Translations under genes and position numbers: made by a program | From: Deltaproteobacteria bacterium | GTDB taxonomy: Bacteria > Desulfobacterota > Binatia > UBA9968 | Assembly (NCBI GenBank): GCA_021323355.1 | Contig: JAJONK010000244.1 | Coordinates: 1-5,880, forward strand | Reading direction: 5' to 3' | DNA: 5,880 nucleotides | Notes under the pieces: generated by a model | The model's database searches: none | The model's input: the letters and a program-made list of their open reading frames with translations, nothing else | What the model was told of the DNA's origin: nothing | Shown: positions 1 to 5,606 of the stretch, one piece after another | Numbering within the stretch: the stretch's first letter is position 1 | Layout of the letters: every line of letters begins with the position of its first letter

Positions 1-1
1 T

Positions 2-484
2 CTTCTCTCGATCAACTCCGCTAAAAAGTCCATCTTCATTACCAATCCATACTTCATTCCAGATGAAGTCATGACCGATGCTCTCGTGAAAGCTGCCGGC
101 CGGGGCGTTCGGGTAGTTATTCTGACCCCTGGTACCATCGATAATCGATTCACATACACGGCGAGCCGTAGCCATTACGGCCCTTTGCTCTTCGGCGGCG
201 TGGAAGTTTTCGAGTACAAAGCCGCGTTCATGCATGCCAAGACTATAGTCGTCGACGGTGTATGGGCGACTATCGGCAGTACAAATATCGATAACCGCTC
301 TTTTGCCTTGAATCAGGAAATCAATCTTACGGTTCATGACAGCACAGTGGCGCGTCATCTCGAAGAAATCTTTCGCGAGGATCTAAAGTATTCCGATCCA
401 GTGACTTACGACCAGTGGAAGTCGCGAGGTGTTTTTGAACGGCTCTTTGAATTCTTTTCTTTCCCAATAAAGGAGCAGCTATGA
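2..484 (+). CDS. Cardiolipin synthase-like phospholipase D enzyme, C-terminal part (5' truncated by window)
   Basis: The reading frame is open from base 2, so the gene begins outside the window; the ATG at 71 is internal. About 160 residues remain, covering the second phospholipase D domain. Early in the fragment is ITNPYFIPDE, a stretch typical of bacterial cardiolipin synthases. The HxKxxxxD catalytic motif is MHAKTIVVD, with His encoded at 233-235, Lys at 239-241 and Asp at 254-256. It is followed by the usual IGSTNIDNRSF block, whose Ser and Asn complete the active site. The end (YDQWKSRG, then ERLFEFF) matches the family's C-terminal W-x-x-R pattern. Such enzymes condense phosphatidylglycerol or a related donor into cardiolipin at the inner membrane. 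The N-terminal membrane helices and first HKD motif, if present, are upstream and unseen, so a different PLD-family transferase remains possible. The stop TGA overlaps the ATG of a short ORF at 481. Confidence 0.9.
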   Translation, partial: LLSINSAKKSIFITNPYFIPDEVMTDALVKAAGRGVRVVILTPGTIDNRFTYTASRSHYGPLLFGGVEVFEYKAAFMHAKTIVVDGVWATIGSTNIDNRSFALNQEINLTVHDSTVARHLEEIFREDLKYSDPVTYDQWKSRGVFERLFEFFSFPIKEQL

Positions 485-585
485 TTCCTAAAATTTCCAA
501 CCCGACACGGCAAATGTTCGATGTTGCTGCATCTTCGGCGGCTCCTGCTAAGTCAAAGCCACTGTTTCATCGGGTTCAGTCGTGA
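481..585 (+). CDS. Short ORF overlapping the end of the cardiolipin synthase gene
   Basis: This 34-residue ORF starts within the ATGA overlap with the preceding stop codon, the usual arrangement for translational coupling. A good Shine-Dalgarno sequence, AGGAG at 471-475, lies 5 bases before its ATG. The peptide begins MIPKISNPTRQMFDVAA and is rich in Ala, Ser and Lys, with no membrane segment, signal peptide or recognisable domain. I do not know its family. After the TGA at 583-585 the same frame stays open for about 28 more codons, so it could also be the remnant of a longer gene cut by a nonsense change. The coupling and ribosome binding site favour real translation; the peptide itself gives no further support. 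Confidence 0.4.
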   Translation: MIPKISNPTRQMFDVAASSAAPAKSKPLFHRVQS

Positions 586-742
586 TCCGATCGAATTGAA
601 TCAAAGAAGCGACCGCAGCCAACTGAACTACTCTCGAACAGGCATGGCTCATGCGGTAGCCAACCAAGCTAGTAATGAACTCAATCCTTGGCAATCTCCG
701 CAATTGTCATCGCCTAGACGGTAGCACCGGGAAAACACAGCA

Positions 743-1021
743 ATGAAGTTTCGATATCGCGACTATTAAATTTTTACAGCGGCTTCTTTTGATTCAACGA
801 TCGGTGATTGGACAGCTAGTGCCCATATCGAGTTCACTGAAAATCTGAAGATTCATACGGTCGTTATGAAGTCGCGGGATGGCTTTCTATCCGAAGGCGA
901 GGCTGAACGCTTTATTATCAAGCAAGCCAAACAATGGGTTAGCGATAACTTCAAAAGTACACCCGTCGAGCTGGGTCGTAACAATATCAGGAGTAAAAAA
1001 AGCAATGTATTGGATATGTAG
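743..1021 (+). pseudogene. Small conserved-looking protein gene interrupted by an in-frame TAA at codon 9
   Basis: From ATG 743 the frame reads MKFRYRDY, meets TAA at 767-769, and then stays open for 83 codons to TAG at 1019-1021. The downstream part looks like true protein: it has GDWTASAHIEF, then HTVVMKSRDGFLSEGEAERF, then KQAKQWVSD. That resembles small soluble proteins of about 70-95 residues with a short beta-rich N-terminus and a C-terminal helix containing Glu/Ala and QAKQWV, but I cannot name the family. A single base change from TAA to AAA or CAA would restore a 92-residue protein. The only weak ribosome binding site is GGGA at 729-732, ten bases before ATG 743. The internal ATG at 866 has no Shine-Dalgarno sequence, so translation of the last 51 residues alone is unlikely. 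Either a decayed gene or a sequence error explains the stop. Confidence 0.5.
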
Positions 1022-1050
1022 ACCGTGCAAGAATAACAGACACGATCTGT

Positions 1051-1198
1051 GCCAAGGTTCTTTGTTGGTGCAGCTTGCAGCCGACACATCAAGCACGCCA
1101 AGAAGAACCTTACGGCGAAAACGCCAAGCGGTTGCCATACAGGCAACCCTTGTCACGGGAGTAACCCGACGAACCTAACGCGTTACCTCTTCTTGGCG
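1051..1198. other. Highly structured intergenic element (candidate non-coding RNA or regulatory fold)
   Basis: Dense perfect complementarity lies outside any supported gene. Stem A pairs AAGGTTCTT (1054-1062) with AAGAACCTT (1103-1111), 9 bp. Inside it, stem B pairs TGTTGGTGCA (1063-1072) with TGCA at 1076-1079 and CCGACA at 1081-1086; this has one G-T pair, one bulged G and a three-base loop. Stem C is GGCG-AAAA-CGCC (1114-1125). Stem D is GGTTGCC-ATACA-GGCAACC (1130-1148). Stem E is GGG-AGTAA-CCC (1157-1167). Stem F pairs CGCCAAGAAGA (1096-1106) with TCTTCTTGGCG (1188-1198), 11 bp, and encloses C, D and E. Stems A and F share 1103-1106, so they cannot both form. TAACGCGTTA at 1176-1185 is a perfect palindrome. 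ACGCCAAG occurs at 1095-1102 and 1121-1128. I see no match to a riboswitch or housekeeping RNA that I know. The transcribed strand is undetermined, and no T-run marks it as an ordinary terminator. Confidence 0.4.
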
Positions 1199-1408
1199 GC
1201 TATGACGGACATTTCACGGCGCTTTAAAACACTGACCCGCCGACGTTCAACGCCGAAGACACGCAAGCGGCCGCGGGTTAACGGCGTTCTCCTGAATGAA
1301 TTGAATTCTCCTTCAGAGCAGTTCTTGGTAAAAACGAACCGAAGCCGGGAGAGGTTACCCCGACCGCATACGAGATTATCTCATGTGACTCTCGGATCTC
1401 GGCCATCA
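1199..1408. other. Intergenic DNA with no supported gene
   Basis: This is the remainder of the gap between the broken gene ending at 1021 and the convergent GMC gene. A plus-strand frame is open here, but it is basic and low in complexity, has no ribosome binding site, and runs antisense into the GMC gene. AACGCCG (1248-1254) and CGGCGTT (1281-1287) form a 7-bp inverted repeat around a NotI-type GCGGCCGC sequence. GAATTGAATTC, an odd palindrome near 1297-1307, is flanked by CTGAA and TTCAG. None of these is followed by a T-run, and I assign no function. Confidence 0.5.
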
Positions 1409-1431
1409 GAGACCGAACGGCCGCTCGGCTC
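1409..1431 (-). terminator. Hairpin just beyond the GMC gene stop, possible terminator
   Basis: On the minus strand GAGCCGAGC pairs with GTTCGG-T-CTC around a GGCC loop. This gives a nine-pair stem with one bulged T and one G-T pair, starting three bases after the GMC stop codon (1434-1436). Position and strength suit transcript 3' end formation or protection. The U-run expected of a factor-independent terminator is missing (TGATGG follows), so it may only stabilise the 3' end. Confidence 0.4.
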
Positions 1432-1433
1432 GT

Positions 1434-3152
1434 TCACCCCGCCACCTGCTCGGCAATTTGCCTCGCCAGCGTCAACCCGGTCAGCACGGGATTTACCGAG
1501 CCCACCGTCGGAAACAACGACTGATCGCAAGCGTACGCATTGCTGATGTGATGAAAGCGCCCAACGCTGTTCGTCACCGAACTCGTCGGCGTATCGCCCA
1601 TCCACAGCGTCCCGGCTTCGTGATACGTCGTCCCTAGCCCGCGATGCCACTCTGGAAATGGCCGGTTGAGCGGAAACGGTTGCGTCTGCCAGCCGCCGTC
1701 GTAGAGATATTGAATGGTGCCGGCGCCTTTAGCAATCGCCTGAGCGAGCGCGAGCGCGGTCTGGTCCATAACCTGCCAAACCTGCAAATCACCTGTGCCG
1801 AGGGTCATTTGCACATACGCTCTGGGCACGCCGAACTCGTCGGACTCGTAAGGGCTCAGGTTTATCCAGCTCGTCGTTGGATTTGGAAGGCCACTCGTCT
1901 TATCGCCGCGCATCTCGCCGATACCGCGAAACGTGATCGTGATCCAGTCCGGGTCCTGATTGGCTAGCTGCGCCGAAAGAATGTCCAGGTCCGGGATCAT
2001 CCGAAACAGCATCTCGTCCGAGCCGGCTGCGTGCGTCGATGCCGTCACCTGAATGTGAAAGCGCCCTGAAGACGTCACGCCCCGAACCAAGAGCGCCGCG
2101 GTCTGCACGTGAGCCGGCACAGTCGGCAAGGCGGACCTGAGCACACGCACAGTGAAGTCGCTGCGCACGTGCGCCATTAGATTGCGTCCCATCAGCGGCG
2201 TCGGAAAAGAATGCAGCGCGATCCGCGTGCTTTCGATCGCGCTTGCCGCGAGAACCACCGCACACTGCGAGCCGATCGGGAGGAACTTGCGTTGGCCAGC
2301 AACGTCAACCTCAACGGTGTGCACCACGCCGTCGGCAGCGTGCAGCTTGACGACATGCGCCAGCGGCACGAGGAACAGCCTGCGGTTCCCATCATTCACC
2401 CCAGAACTAGCCACGGCGTCGCGAATCGCCTCGACCAGGAGCGGCAGGCTGCTGTACTTATCGAAGCTGAAGAGACCTGACTGGGGCGCGCTGCCTTGAA
2501 CGGCCAACGGCGCAACTTCGATGCCGCTATTTCCAACCGTCGTTTCGATGCTCGGGACAACGCCTACCGCCGTCACGATCTCGCTGTTCAATACATTGAA
2601 CAATTCCCCGAAGATGAAATCCGTCCCCGGCACGACGCCCGTCTCGCTCTCGACATCGGTGTAGTGCGCGTTGAGATACTGCACGACCGAAGAGGGCCAG
2701 CCCTGCAAGTCGCCGGCGGTGAGCCGCGGACACCATCCGCCCCAGTAAATCGATTTCCCGCCGGTGCAGTAAGCGAGCCCAGGAAACTCCACGTTGCCGC
2801 GCCAAGGAATGCCCCACACGAGCTCGCGCGCGATCCCCGGATCGCTCGCTGGCGCAATCGGCGACGGCACATTCAACCCGATCTGCGCAAGGTTCTGCAC
2901 ATGCTCCGACACCATGAAGCGTCCTGCATCGAGCAGCAGCACGCGCTTGCTCGGGTGACGGCGGAAGATCTTCGCCGCGCAATACGCACCATACATTCCC
3001 GCACCGATGACGATCGCGGAGAACGGCGCGCCGCCGTTCGCAGTGGCCTCATCCCAGGTGCTACAGATGTAGCGACCAAGTGCGTCGATCGTGAACGACG
3101 TATTTTGGACTGCAACCTGGCCGACGGCGGGAACGAGATTTGGGAGTGGCAT
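1434..3152 (-). CDS. GMC-family FAD-dependent oxidoreductase
   Basis: This intact 572-residue protein is of normal length for the glucose-methanol-choline oxidoreductase family, which oxidises alcohol groups of sugars, sterols or other small alcohols using FAD. The dinucleotide-binding segment is SAIVIGAGMYGAYCAA, with G50, G52 and G55. It is followed by VLLLDAG (71-77), whose D75 should bind the FAD ribose. TGGKSIYWGGW (130-140) matches the family's flavin-contacting loop, and AASAIESTRIAL (302-313) and MGRNLMAH (321-328) are further family blocks. In the C-terminal domain, YHEAGTLWMG carries H511 and GSVNPVLTG carries N554, the expected His/Asn catalytic pair, before the closing LARQIAEQ helix. 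No signal peptide or Tat motif is visible, so it is probably cytoplasmic. The start is supported by AGGAG at 3160-3164, seven bases upstream. A possible -10 box (TAGAAT, 3177-3182 on the minus strand) has no convincing -35. It has no operon partner, and the substrate cannot be inferred. Confidence 0.92.
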   Translation of the reverse strand: MPLPNLVPAVGQVAVQNTSFTIDALGRYICSTWDEATANGGAPFSAIVIGAGMYGAYCAAKIFRRHPSKRVLLLDAGRFMVSEHVQNLAQIGLNVPSPIAPASDPGIARELVWGIPWRGNVEFPGLAYCTGGKSIYWGGWCPRLTAGDLQGWPSSVVQYLNAHYTDVESETGVVPGTDFIFGELFNVLNSEIVTAVGVVPSIETTVGNSGIEVAPLAVQGSAPQSGLFSFDKYSSLPLLVEAIRDAVASSGVNDGNRRLFLVPLAHVVKLHAADGVVHTVEVDVAGQRKFLPIGSQCAVVLAASAIESTRIALHSFPTPLMGRNLMAHVRSDFTVRVLRSALPTVPAHVQTAALLVRGVTSSGRFHIQVTASTHAAGSDEMLFRMIPDLDILSAQLANQDPDWITITFRGIGEMRGDKTSGLPNPTTSWINLSPYESDEFGVPRAYVQMTLGTGDLQVWQVMDQTALALAQAIAKGAGTIQYLYDGGWQTQPFPLNRPFPEWHRGLGTTYHEAGTLWMGDTPTSSVTNSVGRFHHISNAYACDQSLFPTVGSVNPVLTGLTLARQIAEQVAG

Positions 3153-3276
3153 GCGTCTTCTCCTTGCTATCGGTATATTCTACGAGAGGAAAAGCTAACC
3201 GTGCTCAAACTGGTAAGCAGAGAATGCTGATGATCAAGAGCTACTTGGTCACACCGAAGAAAAGAATTCAAACCGG

Positions 3277-3292
3277 ATTACGCACAATTACG
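3277..3292. promoter_or_regulatory. Tandem ATTACG direct repeat, possible operator
   Basis: ATTACG occurs at 3277-3282 and again at 3287-3292. The two copies are exactly ten bases apart, placing them on the same face of the helix, as with two half-sites for a dimeric regulator. They lie about midway between the divergent GMC and membrane-protein genes, just before the AT-rich TAAAATATTT at 3308-3317, which could contain a -10 box. Two six-base copies can arise by chance. Confidence 0.2.
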
Positions 3293-3342
3293 GATGAGGT
3301 TCGCTGGTAAAATATTTCCGTGAAGACGGAGAGGTTTGTGAG

Positions 3343-3375
3343 ATGATACGCTTGATCCCGCTAACGCAAACGTAA
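3343..3375 (+). CDS. Possible ten-residue leader peptide
   Basis: ATG at 3343 begins the peptide MIRLIPLTQT, ending with TAA at 3373-3375. GGAGAGG at 3328-3334 provides a plausible ribosome binding site eight bases before the ATG. The stop lies three bases before a stem, so a ribosome finishing here would cover the first arm of the downstream fold. Four of ten residues are Ile or Leu, but there is no run of a single amino acid of the kind seen in classic biosynthetic attenuators. ORFs this short are common by chance; the arrangement with the next feature is the only support. Confidence 0.25.
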   Translation: MIRLIPLTQT

Positions 3376-3377
3376 CG

Positions 3378-3416
3378 CCCGGCAGTTCGCCAGCCGGGAC
3401 AGGTTAATGCTGGCGA
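3378..3416 (+). promoter_or_regulatory. Two mutually exclusive hairpins in the leader of the membrane-protein gene
   Basis: CCCGGC (3378-3383) pairs with GCCGGG (3393-3398) around a nine-base loop. TCGCCAG (3387-3393) pairs perfectly with CTGGCGA (3410-3416). The two stems share G3393 and the second needs the first one's loop, so they are largely exclusive. Neither is followed by a T-run, so ordinary transcription termination is unlikely. The ribosome binding site of the next gene (AGGAGG, 3432-3437) is 16 bases further on but is not paired in either form. Confidence 0.3.
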
Positions 3417-3449
3417 TTAGACGGAGCGGCGAGGAGGAAGCGTCGAGAG

Positions 3450-4139
3450 ATGTCGTATCGGAGCGAAAGTAGAATTGCCGCTACGTGCGCAATCGCAGGT
3501 AGTCTATTGCTTGTCGTAGGAAACTATCTGCATCCCATGAAAGCCGACGCGAATGACGCGGTTGCGGCATTTACCGAATACGCCGCAAACCACATTTGGG
3601 TAGCAAGCCACTTGACGCAACTAGTCGGTGTTACTTTGATGGCCCTGCACTCCTGGTTCTAGCTCAACAGCTCGGGTCGGTAATGGGCATGGGTTTATCA
3701 CGTGTCGCGGCTGGCGGAGCGATCGCGAGCCTGGCGGTAACTACAGTGTTGCAAGGCGTGGATGGGATAGCTTTAAAGGTCATGGTAGATGCCTGGGCCG
3801 TGGCACCGGCAGCGCAAAAAGAGATCGCCTTTCATGCCGCGTTTGCGGTGCGCCAAGTGGAAATCGGGTTAGCCACTATGGCCAGTCTCATGTTCGGCAT
3901 CACTGCGACGGTTAATGGGCTGGCCGCTGCTGCTTGACCATGTTTATCCCAAATGGTTGGGCGCGCTCGCTATTGTTGGAGGCGTGCCTATGATCTTGGC
4001 GGGTATCGTGATGGCATACACCGGGTTCTCAAGGCTGGCCATGGCAATCAATATGTCGGGGAGTTCCTTCCTGCTGGTTTGGATGCTGGCACTTGGAATA
4101 TTGATGTGGCGCAGAGGTGGGGTTAATTACGATCGTTGA
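3450..4139 (+). pseudogene. Six-helix integral membrane protein (DUF4386-like) split by two frameshifts
   Basis: Three overlapping frame segments join into one 229-residue protein. The first segment (3450-3662) runs in frame to VGVTLMAL. Loss of one G near 3647 then breaks the frame: restoring CTG-GCA gives LMALALLVLAQQLGS. The second segment continues to ITATVNGLA, where one extra base near 3924-3926 shifts it back; removing it gives NGLALLLDHVYPKW and leads to the TGA at 4137-4139. The reconstructed product has about six hydrophobic helices, near residues 9-27, 50-75, 85-105, 140-165, 170-195 and 200-220, and ends with a basic WRRGG tail. Length and layout resemble DUF4386-type membrane proteins of unknown function, but that assignment rests on overall likeness. 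Its start is supported by the GGAGGAAG stretch at 3433-3440, about ten bases upstream. As written, the sequence encodes only a 70-residue fragment from this start. The frame-restoring pair of indels could be real decay or sequencing error. Confidence 0.7.
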
Positions 4140-4161
4140 TTGGGAAAGCATCGGCAAGGTT

Positions 4162-4180
4162 TTGATTGGATTGCAATCAA
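4162..4180. repeat. Inverted repeat after the membrane-protein gene
   Basis: TTGATTG (4162-4168) and CAATCAA (4174-4180) form a perfect 7-bp inverted repeat with a five-base spacer. The central GATTGCAATC (4169-4178) is itself a perfect ten-base palindrome. TTGATTGG also occurs at 4136-4143, overlapping the preceding stop codon, 26 bases earlier in direct orientation. There is no T-run on either strand, so an operator-like protein site is as likely as a transcript end. Confidence 0.3.
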
Positions 4181-4453
4181 GATGACGTGCGAGTTACTAA
4201 CTGACCGTCCGCCCAGCCGTGCCTCTCAACCAAGTCGCCGTGCAAGATGGATTATCTATCGCCGGCACTGACACTCTGGATACTCGAATCTTGCCCATTA
4301 GTTTCTTGAACCCTGCAACAAAGTTATTTATCGTCTCGTTTGACATTGGCCCGAGACAGATTTGCCCCGGGGGAGCGCTTGCAGTGCACCGGATTCGGCT
4401 GCACAAAGCTTATCGAGACCGCAACAAAGCATTATCAAAAGGAAGGAAATAGG
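4181..4453. other. Intergenic region upstream of the SnoaL-like gene
   Basis: No supported gene lies here, although short frames are open on both strands. A consensus-like TTGACA at 4340-4345 has no -10 box 16-18 bases downstream, so no promoter can be placed. GTGCACCG (4384-4391) pairs with CGG-C-TGCAC (4396-4404) around GATT, an eight-pair stem with one bulge, about 50 bases before the next start. GCAACAAAG occurs at 4315-4323 and 4421-4429. I see no further pattern. Confidence 0.5.
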
Positions 4454-4861
4454 ATGGATAGAGATCGCGCAGCGCAAAATCTAAAGGTTGTGGAGAACCA
4501 CTTTCATAGCGAAGCACTCAATGAGGTCGAAGCGGCGCTGGAGACTTTTACCGACGATATCGTTTGGGAGGCGCCGGCGCCCAACGGGCTGAATCGGTCT
4601 TTCTCTGGCAAAGAAGCTGTCGCCAAGAATTATCGGGAGTTATTTGCGTCCATGCGTGACGTGAAATTTCAGTTTCTTCAGCGTTTTGCTACCGAGGATC
4701 GTGTCGTGGATGATAGCATGGTTACTTTCGAGGTTGCGCGAGATGGGTACTGGCACTTTCCTCTCGGCAGCAAAGTTGAAATGCGGCTGACTCACATTTT
4801 TGAGGTGAGAGATGGAAAAATTTCACGGGAGATTGTTTTTGACATGGGACGTGCTGTTTAG
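4454..4861 (+). CDS. SnoaL-like / NTF2-fold domain protein
   Basis: The product has 135 residues, the usual length for a stand-alone SnoaL-like alpha+beta barrel. The order of elements fits: an N-terminal helical part (AAQNLKVVENHF, 6-17, and LNEVEAALETF, 22-32), TDDIVWEAPAP (33-43), SGKEAVAKNYRELF (51-64), then antiparallel strands VKFQFLQRFATEDRVV (70-85), MVTFEVARDG (89-98), VEMRLTHIFEVRDGKI (108-123) and a final REIVFDMG. The penultimate block, H-I-F-E-V-R-D-G-K-I, is the family's most recognisable segment. Members include polyketide cyclases, isomerases, hydrolases and many of unknown activity, so no substrate is claimed. The frame is open further upstream to an ATG at 4340, but ATG 4454 is preferred: GGAAGG at 4441-4446 lies seven bases before it and protein-like sequence starts there. 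The protein is probably cytoplasmic. Confidence 0.85.
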   Translation: MDRDRAAQNLKVVENHFHSEALNEVEAALETFTDDIVWEAPAPNGLNRSFSGKEAVAKNYRELFASMRDVKFQFLQRFATEDRVVDDSMVTFEVARDGYWHFPLGSKVEMRLTHIFEVRDGKISREIVFDMGRAV

Positions 4862-4989
4862 TCTCCCATTTATGGCCATTAGCGCGAATGTTCGACGCGC
4901 ACGTTGGAGGTTAAAGCAGGTGTCCAGAAACCCTAATTCGAGAACACTACAATCGACATCATTGTCCAGATACCCGTCAATTCTTTCTG

Positions 4990-5018
4990 TTGACATCGGC
5001 CTTCGGCTTTCCTAGATT
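4990..5018 (+). promoter_or_regulatory. Sigma-70-type promoter giving a predicted leaderless transcript
   Basis: TTGACA (4990-4995) matches the -35 consensus exactly. TAGATT (5013-5018) matches the -10 box at four of six positions, with an optimal 17-base spacer. Initiation about seven bases after the -10 box would fall on or next to A5025, the first base of the next gene's ATG. No Shine-Dalgarno sequence is present in CCTAGATTCGGGCC before that ATG, which agrees with a leaderless mRNA. Confidence 0.6.
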
Positions 5019-5024
5019 CGGGCC

Positions 5025-5441
5025 ATGATTAAACTAATCGATCAGATGAAGGATTTGATTAACAACGCCTTGGAAAACGGGTGTCCTTGTGTTCTCGCCA
5101 CGGCTGCGCCGGACGGTGAGCCCGATATCGGTTTCAAAGGCAGCATGATGGTCTTTGATGACGAATCCCTGGCTTACTGGGAGCGCACCAAGCGGCAGCA
5201 CTTAAAGAACATCACGGCGAATCCTAAAGTAGTCGTGTTGTTTCGCGACGGCAAGTCAAAAGCCGCCTGGCGCTTTCACGGACTAGCTGAAGTTCATGAA
5301 ACCGGAGCTGTTAGAGATCAAGTCATGGCTCGGACGGTCCCAGCGGAGTTGGAGAAGGACCCGGAACGCAAAGGCGCAGCCGTGGTCATCAAGCTCGACA
5401 AGGTCACTAATATGGGCGGACAGGTTCTACAAAGCCGCTAA
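5025..5441 (+). CDS. Pyridoxamine 5'-phosphate oxidase (PPOX)-family FMN-binding split-barrel protein
   Basis: The 138-residue protein is typical of short single-domain PPOX-like proteins that bind FMN, or sometimes F420, haem or biliverdin, usually as homodimers in the cytoplasm. An N-terminal helix (LIDQMKDLINNALENG) leads into PCVLATAAPDGEPDIGFKG (21-39), the first hairpin of the split barrel. SMMVFDDESLAYWERTKR (40-57) and HLKNITANPKVVVLFRDG (59-76) follow, with Arg and Lys placed where the family contacts the flavin phosphate. KAAWRFHGLAEVHETGA (79-95) is the later strand pair, and VVIKLDKVTNMGG (120-132) closes the barrel. The second catalytic region of true PdxH enzymes is absent at this length, so a general flavin reductase or oxidase role is more likely than vitamin B6 synthesis. 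There is no Shine-Dalgarno sequence; ATG 5025 coincides with the predicted transcription start and fits the domain boundary. Confidence 0.88.
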   Translation: MIKLIDQMKDLINNALENGCPCVLATAAPDGEPDIGFKGSMMVFDDESLAYWERTKRQHLKNITANPKVVVLFRDGKSKAAWRFHGLAEVHETGAVRDQVMARTVPAELEKDPERKGAAVVIKLDKVTNMGGQVLQSR

Positions 5442-5606
5442 TTCCGGCGGCGTTTCTGTCTTCGTCAGCGCTCCGGTGTTCCTTCCACAAATCGCTCCAT
5501 AGGACTGCTCTGCCGGCTCTTTGTTCACGCCGCAGATAGCTCGGCTGCGAATGCAGGCGAACGTTCCATTTAAACAACCCGTGCCACGGATCGACTGCTG
5601 TCCCAT
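5427..5606 (-). CDS. Possible short Cys-containing ORF, convergent with the PPOX gene
   Basis: This 59-residue frame starts at an ATG with GAAGGA about eight bases upstream and ends at TAG 5427-5429, overlapping the PPOX 3' end by 15 bases. Its codons look fairly natural and it contains four cysteines (in GTGCLNG, FACIRS, AICGV and AICGRN). No domain, signal peptide or membrane segment is recognised. The frame is open a little further upstream, to a TTG codon without a ribosome binding site. It may be a chance ORF or a gene remnant. The remaining bases up to 5734 hold no other convincing gene or promoter. Confidence 0.2.
   Translation of the reverse strand: MGQQSIRGTGCLNGTFACIRSRAICGVNKEPAEQSYGAICGRNTGALTKTETPPELAAL

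Noticed and set aside
521..724. 67-codon open frame after the cardiolipin synthase gene
   Set aside because: There is no ribosome binding site, no recognisable composition or domain, and it overlaps the better-supported ORF at 481-585 in another frame.
853..1156. Minus-strand frames of 97 and 89 codons with a hydrophobic stretch
   Set aside because: They are antisense to the protein-like frame at 770-1021 and run into the inverted-repeat element; no ribosome binding site was seen.
1051..1198. Integron attC site or retron msr-msd as an explanation for the inverted repeats
   Set aside because: The conserved attC core ends were not seen in the expected arrangement, and no integrase or reverse transcriptase gene is in the window.
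1322..1350. Minus-strand CCGGCTTCGG followed by TTCGTTTTT as a factor-independent terminator
   Set aside because: The T-run is present, but the stem has only three base pairs and is separated from the T-run, which is too weak for a terminator.
1049..1546. Plus-strand 165-codon open frame running into the GMC gene
   Set aside because: Its first part lies over the inverted-repeat element and its last part is antisense to well-supported GMC coding sequence; the product is basic and low in complexity, and no ribosome binding site precedes any start.
2496..3230. Plus-strand 244-codon open frame antisense to the GMC gene
   Set aside because: It is the complement of the GC-rich GMC coding strand, where stop codons are rare; the product is Arg-rich with no domain features, whereas the GMC frame carries all family motifs.
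4340..4368. TTGACA at 4340 as the -35 box of a promoter for the SnoaL-like gene
   Set aside because: The bases 16-18 positions downstream are GC-rich (TGCCCC) with no resemblance to a -10 box.
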